From contig JBANAY010000003.1 of assembly GCA_037952775.1 (NCBI GenBank), forward strand, positions 33,046,001 through 33,110,000: a stretch of DNA of 64,000 bases, in the 5' to 3' direction. The stretch comes from Clonostachys chloroleuca (lineage: Eukaryota; Ascomycota; Sordariomycetes; Hypocreales; Bionectriaceae). Below the pieces are notes generated by a model that worked only from the letters and a program-made list of their open reading frames with translations, did no database searches and was not told the origin of the DNA. The position numbers and the translations under genes are program-made. Of the stretch, positions 24,062-35,932 are shown in pieces (the stretch's first letter is position 1; each line of letters begins with the position of its first letter).

Positions 24062-26174
24062 TCATCACATGGCCGCCGGTCCCGATGATGACTTCCAACA
24101 TTTTCTCGACATGTCCACCATTGGCGATGGCATCCAGTTTGACTTCAACGGCTTCCCAGATGGCGCCGAGGCACAGGCGATGATGAACCGCCAACGGAAT
24201 CCTCCTGATGCCATCATGAACGATGCCGGCGCTTCGTCCATGATGCCACAGGGAGCCGGAATGATGCATGGCCAACCCGCTCAAATCAACCCGCCTGGCC
24301 CTCCTCACACTTCTGCCGCCGCGCAAATGATCCCAACGACTGCGCCGGCCTCGGACTCCATCTCCAGTATCGACGCCCAGATCCAGTACCTGCAGCAGCA
24401 GAAGTTCCAGCAACAGCAACGACAGATCCAAGAGCAGCGAAACGCTTTCTTTGCGAGCCAAAACCATTCTGTCCCACCGACCCCTCAGAGCATTGAGATG
24501 CCTCCCGGGAGCGGTAACTTTTACACACAAGAGCAATTGTCGCATGAGGTGTACGATGGGGGCTATCATCAGCAGCAACGAATGAAGGAGCGACAAGATG
24601 TGAGTTCCTTCTTCCCCCCTCCGAATGTCCCAATTATGTACGCCCTCGCAGCGACAATGCGACCGTATTCTGTTGCTTGTGTGGCCTCGTACTAATGTAG
24701 ACTTGTACTTCCTTAGATGGCATTTACGCCGCTTGTATCACCGGCTGTCACCCCGCTGGAAACGCACTACATGGAGAACAACTTTACCGCGTACTTTAGC
24801 CCTCTGACATCACCAGCCCTGCACGCCCAAAACGACTCCTCGTCTATCTACGACCCCAGCACCCAGTCGAATAACTCTCCCATTGAGATGGACCTCGAGA
24901 TGTCACAGGCCCCCGCTGTTGTACCCATGGAACTGTCTAAGAAAGCAAGGGAAAACAATGCCGCCAAGACGAGGAGTAGGGCTGGGGGGATTAGAAACTC
25001 GCCCATTTCGAAACCACTGCGGCGCAAGACCGGTCCTAGCCCAGCCATCGTATCGCAAGTTCTCAGTGAAGTGGATGAACGGAGCCAACTGAATAAAATG
25101 GAACCTATGTTGCCGCTCCCAGTGAGCTCAGCCGAAATGTCGGAAGAGAATGCCTCAGTGTCTCCCGAGAACCTCACGGAGATGCCCCCTCCTCCGGTTC
25201 CAACAAGGCGATCCATGAGTAAATCACCATACATCCAGGCTCAAAGTGGCACCGCCCCGACCTCGGCACCATCCAGCACGACAACGGTTCCTGCATCACG
25301 GTCCTCTGTTACCAACTCTCCCCAAGCTGGAGCAGACCAACCCCATCCAGCTACACCTGCTTCGCTCATGAGGCTTGCCGGATCCAAGGCCAAGAAGGGA
25401 TCGTCTCACCTCAATGAGCAGGTACATACTGACAACATCGAGACCCTGGAGTTGCCCGAGTCGGTTGCCAAGAAGCAGTTCCCAACCATCAACACCGAGG
25501 CAGCAGCCAAGGACGCACCGTATCCTGACCCGGGTTCTGCTAACCGCTCTTCCTTCCAGCCACTCCCTTCTCCAGTCTTCACACGCCCCGGTACCGCATC
25601 TGCGAACCAGAGTCCTCTGATCGGGCCAGGATCAACTGGACCAGCTCCTCGGAAGACCCCGCAACTTGCTCCTCGGGCCAGCAGGAAACGATCGACCAGT
25701 TCAGTCCACGTCTCTCCCGCCCTATTGCCAAGAATATCACCCAACATCAAACCGTTATTACCTGGGACTCCCGGCGAATCGGCCGAGGACACTGCCTCAC
25801 GCCTGCTCATGTCTAAATCGAATTACCAGAACATCTTGGAAGGAAACACGGTTCCTGGCGTTTCATACCCAAGCGAACTTTCAACGAACCTGACGTCAAA
25901 GCGCACATCACACAAGATTGCCGAGCAAGGTCGCAGAAATCGTATCAACTCGGCCCTTCAGATTATGGCAGGCCTCCTACCTGATCAGAAGGGATGTTCT
26001 GGAGAAGACAGTGACAAGAAAGACAGCAAACAGGCCAACGCTGCCAACAGCAAAGCTAGTGTGGTCGAGAAGGCTATTGTACATATGCAGAACTTGAGCA
26101 AGGAAAACGTGGATCTGAAGGAGGAACTCCAGGATCTGAGAACCCAGCTCGAGAAGCTAAAAGCCAAGCAATGA
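24033..26174 (+). CDS. nuc-1: NUC-1-type bHLH phosphate-starvation transcription factor
   Basis: Two exons, 24033..24599 and 24717..26174, joined in phase 0 by a 117-nt intron (GTGAGT...CTTAG), give 674 aa. The N-terminal half is Gln/Met/Pro-rich with a poly-Gln-like segment near 115-135. The middle is Ser/Pro-rich. The C-terminus holds the bHLH domain at about 582-650: basic region KRTSHKIAEQGRRNRI with the His, Glu and Arg that read CACGTG-type sites, helix 1, a long hydrophilic loop (GEDSDKKDSKQ), helix 2 (ASVVEKAIVHMQNL) and a short coiled coil to the end. This matches Neurospora NUC-1, the Pho4-like activator of phosphate acquisition genes held in check by the PREG-PGOV cyclin-CDK. An upstream ORF overlaps its start. 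Convergent with Pcc1. Confidence 0.88.
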
Positions 26175-26431
26175 GGCTCATGTCTACGGTGGCAATATCG
26201 ATACCCGGGGAAGATCACCATGTGTTCGCCCTTTTTGACGAATTTTTGACCGAGGGGTAATGTGGAATAGACGGATGGAAAAGACAATATGACATTAATC
26301 AGGGAATATCTTACAACTGCATAGGGGCGTGGGATACGAGGTGATTGGATCTAATGATCGACATGAGCTGGGTGGCTTATTCTGGTTTAATATACTGGTT
26401 TCTTGGGCACTGTTATTTTTATCCTTTTGGG

Positions 26432-26465
<34 letters not shown>

Positions 26466-27225
26466 GTGTACCGACTTCTTTTTACCCCTTGAAAGATTAG
26501 CATATCGGCGAGAAGGTCTGGTCCAAGCTTGGTATTGTTGGATCGTGGCACTCTTAGCTTCGTTCCTGGCATTGAATCATGTTTTCGATGTTTTGGGTGC
26601 ACCTGTTGTATAAGAGAATTCTACAAATTTCTATCACATGAATATTGTTGTATTATCACAACACCGTGTCGTGCATTAGCCTGCAGCATACGAACATGTG
26701 AGATCATACAAGCATGTATGTGAGATCGACCAGCATGGCCTCTGTGTTGTGCATATATACGCCAGTGGTGTGTGCAGAACGGGCCGCATCAGGATGGGCC
26801 AGCTCATGGAGGCTGGCAATGTTGACGCCAGCAAAGGTCAAGCCAAGTGTGGAGGAGTGTTTTGCTTCAGAAATCGGGCCGGGAATATATCACTGGCCCG
26901 CGTGGAGTAAGGCAAGTCATATCATAACTGCGAAGTAACTAAAACCTAGGCTCGCCGGATCTCCAACCTGGAAATTCTACTGGGGGATTTCAACATACAT
27001 CATCCTGTATAGGGAAGCGACACTCTACAGAGCTAGTGAAACTCGTCGGCACTCTTCTCTATAGCGGGTAGATTGTGGTGAGATGATGTAGGTTAACCCC
27101 CCCAGAAGGATGTCCAAGTCGAAGACTCGGCGAGCCTTTGTTTTATTACTCCCCAGCTCTTCCTCATCATTCCAATTTTTTGAGTCCTTCCTTTCTCGTT
27201 TTAATTGTTTGTATATGTATGTGTT
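26175..27225. other. Convergent 3' flanks of nuc-1 and Pcc1
   Basis: No gene seen. The region has a 27-base T run at 26439-26465 and otherwise AT-rich sequence suited to 3' UTRs and polyadenylation on both strands. Confidence 0.6.
26439..26465. repeat. 27-base poly-T run
   Basis: An uninterrupted T run about 270 bases downstream of the nuc-1 stop. It may be a 3' UTR element or the A-tail trace of an old retrocopy; no flanking target-site duplication is obvious. Confidence 0.85.
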
Positions 27226-27811
27226 TCAACTGAGCGGCTTTTGCAGCTTCTGCTGCTCTAGGACATCGACATCGAGGTGCTCCATGACCTCGAGCACGAG
27301 TTTGAGGCTTTCCATGAACGAGTTGACGGCGACGCGGAGCATGCGGTTCGTGGCTGCTTCGTACTCCGTCTTGAGCAGCCGGCCTTGGTCTTTGCCGTCG
27401 TCGGAGGGAGGGGCGATCACGGAGAGGCGTCGGCGCACGAGGGGCGAGAGCTCCTTGTCGACCTGGAGGGTCCTGAGGGCCGTGGAGGCGAGGCGCTCGC
27501 TGGGGAAGGGGACGTTGATGGTTCTGTACTCGGGGGAGGGTCAAAGGGTTAGTTTCTTCTGGTTCTGTGTGTCTTCTCTTGCTCATTTTGTTTGTTTGTT
27601 TATCGAGTATATATGCACTTTCTTCGTCTTCTTCTTAGGGTTGTCGCACAGGGCAGAGAGGACGGGGAGGGGGGATAAGGGAGGGGGTGCGGCAGTGGAT
27701 GTGCGATATTGTCACCGTGAGGGATGCGATGACGGGGGGCCAATTGATATAGGAAAGGGAGGGGTAGACTTGCATCGAACAGGGGAACTCGGGGTCTGCC
27801 GCGGCGGCCAT
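27226..27811 (-). CDS. PCC1: EKC/KEOPS complex subunit Pcc1
   Basis: Two exons, complement(27226..27523, 27774..27811), give 111 aa. The first exon (MAAAADPEFPCS) joins TINVPFPSERLASTALRTL to give the compact fold of Pcc1/LAGE3. The helix RMLRVAVNSFMESLKLVLEV is its dimer-forming C-terminal helix. Pcc1 is the small dimerisation subunit of KEOPS, which makes t6A37 in ANN-reading tRNAs and also affects telomeres and transcription in yeast. The only splice that preserves the frame uses a GCAAGT donor (27773 downward) with a TACAG acceptor and a CTAAC branch site: a GC-AG intron of 250 nt. Divergent from CDC14 across about 1 kb. The name rests on fold-level sequence likeness. Confidence 0.82.
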
Positions 27812-28814
27812 GGTCGCGGCCTGGGCTGGTTGGCTGAGACTTTTCCTGTGAGGAGGCCGAGGGCTCAGGGATGTGCAGTAGGGAGAGCAGAGCTTCCTGA
27901 GCCAACGAAATGGAGCTAGAGGTTGTGTTTGAGGATGAGATTGTTATGGGGCGGGAAAGGTCAGAAGAAGTGTTTCGCCCGCGTTGGGCCAGATTCGAGA
28001 GACGAGGCGGGGTTTTGGGTTGCTTTGGTGCCGGCTGTGGCTGGTGATGTTGTGCGCGCCACAATGAACGTTCCCTTGCTTTTACAGTTGGCAGCTAGCA
28101 GCTGTAAGGGGTTTGGCTCGCTGCAGCTAGGCTATCGGTCTAGGGTCTGTAGGGGATTGGTTGGTGGACAGGAGGCCGCTGAAGGGGCCGCTGGGGTGGC
28201 TTGCACCAGGCCGTTACCCGTTGCAGCGGACAGGGGCCTGAAGATGGGCTCTAGCCATGCGGTTGCCATGGTGATGGGCCGGGATGGGGGCCAGCTCCTG
28301 CACTGTTATGGAAACTGGGGTTGTTCCAGCGATGCTGGCAAAAACACATAACAAGCGAACCCCATACAAAAACATCATGGCCCCATTCCTGCAGTGATTG
28401 ACGTCTCAACAACAACGCTCGCCTTCCTCCAACTCCTCAAGGCATCATCTCTTCTTCTTTTTTAGTTGAAGCGATTGCCGTTTTCTTCATCCTAACTCTT
28501 CTTCTCCTTCTTCCCTATCCAGCATCCTCTTCCATCCTCTTCCGCACTGGCATCAATTACCTGGAGTAGCTTCACCGAGACCTTTTGTGCTTAACGTTTA
28601 CCGATCCAACCTTCCATCCTATCCTCATCCTGCGATCTTTCATCCAAACAATTTCCCGTGCGATTGCTTCGAGAGCAACTGCCTACTGGTTCCAGCTGCC
28701 TCCCCTCGCACAAGGAGCAGTCGAGCTGTGTAGCCTCTTGCCTCTCCGATCGTGGTGTATGCACGCATCATCAAAACCAGCTCACGAGACCAATCCACGC
28801 AAGAGCTAGAAGCT
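27812..28814. other. Divergent promoter of PCC1 and CDC14
   Basis: About 1 kb between two divergent starts. The CDC14-proximal part (28400-28700) is strongly CT-rich, as in fungal core promoters and leaders. A short upstream ORF (28759-28809) precedes CDC14. No gene seen. Confidence 0.6.
28759..28809 (+). other. Short upstream ORF ending 5 bases before CDC14
   Basis: ATG at 28759 encodes 16 residues and stops with TAG at 28807-28809; the CDC14 ATG is at 28815. If transcribed, CDC14 translation would need leaky scanning or reinitiation over a very short distance. Confidence 0.45.
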
Positions 28815-31004
28815 ATGGCTCCTACCTCGAGACAGCCTCGAAACATGGGACAGGTTGTTGAGTACATTCCAGGTCAGTTTTTCATTTCCTCACCGCCTCG
28901 CCATGCATCCCGTCTCTCGTCGTCGAATGCGGTCTACGAGGGAGCCCAGCGTGAATATCGGGGAATAGACCTAAGCAGCAATGCGATGGTCGACTTCTTG
29001 CGACATGCATCCTTACTCGCTGATTACTCCCGATGTTCCCACGAGGCCTTCACCAACTGCCCGGCGACGGCGCCTTTCCCCGACATCATTGCTGACCTAT
29101 GTGCCAGACCGCTTGTACTTGGCCGCTTACGTTCACCCTCCCACCTCTGAGACACCGTTCCCATACCCCGAGGCACCGGCCTCTCCCAGGAAGCGTGGGC
29201 AGTCTGCCGCCACACCATCTCCCAGCACCGGAAAGACGCCTTGCTACTTCACCGTCGATGACGCTCTCCTCTACAATGCCTTCCACCATGACTTTGGCCC
29301 GCTGCACATTGGCCACCTCTACCGATTTGCTATTCACTTCCACGACATCCTTGGTGCGAAGGAAAACAAGGACCGCCCCATTGTTTTCTGGAGTGCCGCC
29401 GACCCAAGAAGTATGTTTCATTTTCCTGTCCTTCTTCTCCGCTTCCTTGTTGCCATCCCACCAGCAGCTTGGCAAGGGGCAAGTTGAGCTCAGCTGCTAA
29501 CCGATATTTTCCAGGCCGTGCAAATGCTGCATGCATGCTAGCATGCTACATGGTTCTCATCCAGAACTGGCCTCCTCACCTGGCATTGGCTCCCATTGCT
29601 CAAGTTGACCCTCCTCTGATGCCATTCCGAGATGCTGGATATAGCCAGGCCGATTACGGCATCACTGTTCAGGATATTGTTTACGGAGTTTGGAAGGCCA
29701 AGGAGGAAAAGTGCTGCGACCTCGACAACTTTGATCTCGACATGTATGAAAAGTACGAGCGTGTTGAGCACGGTGATTTCAACTGGATCACTCCTCACTT
29801 CCTTGCTTTTGCTTCTCCCCAAGACACTCCCGTTGCGAAGATCACAGAAGACTCGGAGTTATTCCCATTGCTCCCAAAGACCCTCCAGGACGTTTTCGAT
29901 CATCCCACACTATCCCAGCCCTTCAAGAATGTCCTCAGCCATTTCAAGGAGAAGAACATTGGGCTTGTTGTCCGCTTGAACTCGCACCTCTACTCCCCTT
30001 CATACTTTGAGTCGCTGGGTATCCAACACATCGATATGATCTTTGATGATGGAACCTGCCCTCCACTGACGACCGTTCGAAAGTTCATCCGTCTGGCTCA
30101 CGAGACCATTACTGTCAAGAAGAAGGGCATCGCGGTCCACTGCAAGGCCGGTCTTGGTCGCACAGGCTGCCTGATTGGTGCCTACCTCATCTACCGTCAC
30201 GGCTTTACTGCCAACGAGGTCATGTCCTTCATGCGCTTCATGCGCCCAGGCATGGTTGTAGGACCGCAGCAGCACTGGTTGCATCTTAACCAGGGAACTT
30301 TCCGCGAGTGGTGGATTGAGGAGAAGATTGAGCGAAAGCTGAGGAAGGAGATGATGGCAAACAACCAGATGCCCAGCACCCCCATCCGTGCCATGCAAAA
30401 GTCTTCATTGCGCCAGCAAACCACTACACCCCCTCACCGAAGCCCCTCGAGCCGTACACCTCTCAGCGAGGTTGACCAGGATCGCAACAACAGCCAGGAG
30501 GACTACCTGCCCGCCCCTACCCCCGGGCAGCCACGAAAGGCCGCACGTGCTGCTGATCGACACCACCCCTACCAGCGCTCAACTTCTCAAAGCATCGTCT
30601 TGGATGAACAAGCCGAGATCGAAAAAGAGACAGACATTGTCGCTATCCAGCAAACCTCCGAGTCTGAGGAAGAGTTGCACCTTCGCATGCGAAGTCACCG
30701 CAAGGTGTCTCAGTCCCCATCTCGAAGCACCAAGGTGCGGTCAGTCAGCCAGACAACTGTCTATGTCATTGACAATGATGCATCGCAGGATGCCGAGAAC
30801 ATTGGCTCTGTTCGTGCCAAGCCAATCGATCGAGTCGTTAGCACCCCTAGCACGATGACCAAGGTGCGAGGCAGCAGACGCCAAGCTGAGTCTCCCCTCC
30901 GTTCGAGAGACTCTGCCGGTATCCGCAAGACGAGTGGACGCATTGGAAGCACTGGCACCGCCATCACGGCCGCGGCAACCCGCAAGGTCTCCTCCAGCTC
31001 TTAG
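28815..31004 (+). CDS. CDC14: Dual-specificity protein phosphatase Cdc14
   Basis: Exons 28815..28872, 29108..29410 and 29515..31004 give 616 aa. Introns of 235 and 104 nt have GTCAGT and GTATGT donors and GCTGAC/GCTAAC branch sites. The N-terminal inactive PTP-like domain holds DRLYLAAY, DFGPLHIGHLYRF and RANAACMLACYMVL. The catalytic domain holds the signature HCKAGLGRTG at about 329-338 (Cys330, Arg336), followed by RPGMVVGPQQHWL. The C-terminal ~250 residues are Ser/Arg-rich and disordered, with many SP and TP sites. Cdc14 reverses CDK phosphorylation at SP/TP sites and controls mitotic exit, cytokinesis and, in filamentous fungi, septation and sporulation. The N-terminus reads directly into the family's conserved start, which supports the first splice. 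Confidence 0.96.
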
Positions 31005-31839
31005 GTGAGCTCTGGTCGAGCTGGCATTGGGTTGTTTCGCAGCCGAGGCAGTGTAGTGCAACCTGTTTGCCGGCCGCCACCATCATGATCATGATTCACA
31101 CGCATGTTCTCACGAATGACTCATGTTCTCATTGCATGCATGAAAGGCGTTATAGGCTGGTTTGATCGAGGCGATCACCTTCTCCTGTGTCCAAAGCCTC
31201 TTGTGGTCCAGCCTCTTCCCACTTTACTTCTTCCACGATGGCGACTAGACACCAAAGGGTTTATTCACTTTTGGCTTATCGAACATACATATATAATTCA
31301 CGCACCTATAGACAACGGTGGCGATGGTCGGCCGGGCGGAGAGAAGGCTGGACACTTTTGACAGGGGGCGTTTGCAGCACATGGAGCAGGTGGGAGAGTG
31401 CCGCGATAACTGACGGCGTCCCGGCGAATTCCTGGATTGAGAGACCATCATCCCGTAATATGCATCAAGTGCATTGGTTTCTTGTCATATCTTTTTTGGC
31501 ACAATTGGATTTATCTCAAAAGGACTGGGAGTAGAGGGTTCTGTATATTCTTATCACTCCGTCTCAGAATTGTCTCTCTTATGGGAGTTTTGAAGGGTTA
31601 TTATAGGCGCAGGGAAATGGTTATTTTTGTATTTTTGATTTTGGGAATAAATTTTCAGCATCAGCTTAACCACACATGGCTTCTCATATTGCGGCGACTC
31701 CCTGATGATTTATGTTTTGTGTATATCCAAGAGATTAAGGCGACGCTTCCTTTCGCTTCAATGTAGTTGGTGAGTATTGTTGCCCACCCGTCCGTCTCCC
31801 CTTCTAGCCCTCATCCCCCAGAATGAGGGTCGATGCTAT
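31005..31839. other. Convergent 3' flanks of CDC14 and the HeLo gene
   Basis: No gene seen. AT-rich sequence at 31480-31770 suits 3' UTR and polyadenylation signals of CDC14. Confidence 0.6.
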
Positions 31840-33697
31840 CTAGAGCCGAATACTTTCTAACTTGGCCACGACAGACTCCATCAGCTTCCCAGCCTCACTG
31901 CTCGTCATGCCCTCGTCAGCCCCGAGGCACATCTCCACGACCTCCTTGTATCTCTTGCCCACCTTGCTCCCCAGGCCGGGCACGAGGACGGGCAGGACCA
32001 CCTTGTCACGCCAGCGCTCGGGGGAGTAGTGCGGCCTGTGGTAGGACTGGAGGCACTTCCACAGGCCGATCTCGAGGAGGAGCAGGCCGAGGCTGTAGAC
32101 GTCGAAGGCCTTGCAGTAGGGGAGCCCTCGGAGGGAGGAAGGGTGGCGGTGGAGGTTGGCGACGGGGGAGGGGGTCCTGCGGGGCGCGAGGGAGAGGGCC
32201 GGGTCGAGGTCCGGGCGGGAGGCGTCGAATCCCACCAGAAAGGGTCTCGAGATGTCCGGGACGAGAGCTGCGGTCGCGGTGGGGGAGACGGCGGAGGCGG
32301 AGAAGGCGGAGGGGAAGAAGAGGATGTTGTCGGCGCGGAGGGACTTGTGCAGCCAGTCGAGGGAGTGGAGGGACCAGAGGGCGACGGCGAGGGAGGAGGC
32401 GAGGCGGACTCGGTCGTCGAGGTCCGGGGTCTTGAGGTCCGGGCTGGAGATGAGGGTGTGCAGGTGGGAGTGGGAAGGGGCCGGGGCCTTGTAGACGAGG
32501 CCGTAGCGGCTGCGGTCGGCGTCGTCGGTGTAGCCGAGGCAGTCGATGCTCTGGAGGTCAGGGTGGCAGGAGGAGGCGGAGTGCATCATGCGGGCGAGGT
32601 CGTCCATGCGGCGGAGGTGGGCGAGGCGCTCGTCGAGGGCGTCCTTGTCGTAGTCGACCCACTCGATGACGACGTCGCCGGCGGTCTCGTGCTGGGCCTG
32701 GAAGCGTTGGGGGCCGACGGCCTCGTCGGCCTTGCCGTCTTCCTTTGGTTGCTCGGGAAAGCTTAGGGCTGGACGGGGGACCTTGAGGCGGTAGGTGGGC
32801 TTGAAGGATGACTGCGGTTTGGTGTCGAGGTTGATACGTAGCTTCTTGAGGTTGGCCGAGTTGGTGAGGTGCGGGTAGATGCCGCTCGAGGCGTTCTCGA
32901 GGAGGGAGAGCTTGTTGAGGTCGCGCTGGGCGGTTTCCAGCAGCTGGTGTGTCCATGCTCTTTGGAAAGACTGCACTTGGGATGGGGGAAGAGACGCTCT
33001 AACCCATCGTTGAAGTCTGATGAGGAGATGAATCAAGTCAGTTCGTCTGGCTTATATTCGAGACGACGACTATGAAATCTTTCTTTACCTACCTTTGAGA
33101 TCATTGAGGAGAGTGATGAACTTGCCTTTGTCTTATGAGAGAGATTTAGGGGCAACTTGTCAGACAACTGATACCAATATCATAAAAAGGGGGAGGCCGG
33201 TCATTGGACGAAGGAACGAGGATGGACTCACCACCTATCACCCACTTGGACCTCAACGTGAGCTCTCGTCTCCAGCTCTTTTCGCTTTTCAGCGGGTTTG
33301 CACTCTCGTCCTTGGGCGAGGGTCTAGCATCCCCCTTGGACTTCGTCCTCGCCTGCTCCCCAGGCTCGTCGATGAGCCCGTACGTCTCCTTGAGCTTCTT
33401 GAAGTCCGTCACCGTGCCGTGCAGCTCCTCGAGGATCTGCTTGGCCAGCGCCCTCAGCTGCGGGTTGCTCCCCTCGCTCCGGTCCAGATGGGCCTCGAAG
33501 TTGCCCTCGACGACCCCCCACTCGCGGCCCCAGACGACGAGGCGCATCTCCTCAATGCGCACCTTGCACAGCAGCTTCTGGCTGTCGCCGTCCATGTGCG
33601 TCGCCTCGGTGAAGTACCCGTACGCCTTGACGCAGCCGTGGAAGAGCTGGCCGAGGAAGCCCACGACGCCGACTGTCGTGCCGATTATCTCGGCCAT
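31840..33697 (-). CDS. HeLo-domain protein with C-terminal pseudokinase domain
   Basis: Three exons, complement(31840..33016, 33089..33131, 33232..33697), give 561 aa. The 43-nt middle exon is set by a GTAAAG donor, an aaCTGACtt branch site and a CATCAG acceptor. Residues 1-~220 form a HeLo-type helical bundle with the hallmark hydrophobic N-terminus (VGVVGFLGQLFHGCVKAYGY). This is the prion-inhibition/propagation domain whose members insert in the plasma membrane in fungal cell death. From about 285 there is a protein-kinase-like fold without catalytic residues: the beta3 segment reads VVIEW with no Lys, HRD is HKS (393-395; Asn400 kept), and DFG is GFD (432-434). The lobe-C helix DVYSLGLLLLEIG is intact. 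A regulatory pseudokinase is likely; partners are unknown. Similar HeLo-kinase proteins are common in fungi and mostly uncharacterised. Confidence 0.85.
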
Positions 33698-34801
33698 GTT
33701 TTTTTTTTGGCTGGTTTCCCCCCTTTTTCTTTGCTTTGCTTTGCCCCCCTTTCCCCTCCCCCGATTCTCCCTCCCAGAGGTCTTCTTTCAACGTCGGGAG
33801 TTCAACAACGGCCAGGTTCCTCTTATGGTAGGCGGGAGAAATACCAATTCACAAGCCGCCGCAACGTCTGCCACACAGAGAGCCAGTCGGCGGGATGATT
33901 TTTTCACTCTAATCACACAACGGCCGTCTTCTTGAGGGACCCCGCAGCGCTGCAACAGTTGTGTGTGAGCGTGTGTGATATAAGAGCCCATCCGCTCTGG
34001 GGAGATGGATCACACCTCGCAGAAGCAGTGTAAGAAAACCTCAAGCAAGCATGCCTGAGAAGAAGTTGCCAAGAGTCTCCGGTTGGGCCTTTCTGTGGCA
34101 AGTCAGCCAATCCACTGACAAACAATGATCTTGCTGCTTCCACCAGCTGCTAAGTTGAGGGGATAAGCCCCACTAATCAGTTCCGGTGTTGTTGTGTTAT
34201 AAAGCGCCAACCACAAATATCTGAGAGCTAATATTCTGTCACCTACAATTGATATCATTTTATATTGCCATATTAAACCCACCTATTATATGAAGTGCTC
34301 TACTTACGGGTACTTTTCAATTTGATGTCTCATCCCGTCTGTCACCCAACTGACACCGAATCAGCCTAACATACAAGTCACCATGCCTATGAGTTCAAGA
34401 TTATCAACCAGGGAAATGCGTCGAAAAGTAAGTGGGATGCTGTCATTGGAACAGTCTGTCACCATATCCTTCCCCAAATGTCCCGTCACGTATTATCAGC
34501 GGTCATGTTGTGTTGAAGTGAGAAAAAAAATAAGTAAATAAGAAGAAAAAATAAACAAGGTTATCCATTCCCTAGAGCTATCCCCCCTGGAATCGCTATA
34601 ATGTGTAGAAAAGGTCTAAATCAACTCCAATTTTGCAAAGACTAAAGTCTGGTCGTTATACCCACACAGAAATCCTGCGAAAAGATCCATACTCCAAAAA
34701 AAAAGGTCAAGGTAAGATCTCGGAACCATCATCGACGTCCATACTGGGGAATCACCGGTCCCCAAATCATGTGGCTGTCATGTCGTTTAGAAAGAAGGGC
34801 C
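33698..34801. other. Upstream region of the HeLo gene and 3' flank of ERV29
   Basis: No gene seen. An A-run on the minus strand lies just upstream of the HeLo-gene ATG. 34180-34620 is AT-rich. Confidence 0.6.

Positions 34802-35932
<1,131 letters not shown>

Noticed and set aside
26387..26602. Lys-rich minus-strand ORF across the T run
   Set aside because: The poly-Lys is only the translation of the 27-base T run; there is no other coding evidence.
31833..32766. Arg/Gly-rich and Glu/Gly-rich + strand ORFs of 200 and 245 codons
   Set aside because: They lie antisense to the third HeLo-gene exon, have extreme composition from GC-rich codons and no family; the minus-strand protein explains the region.
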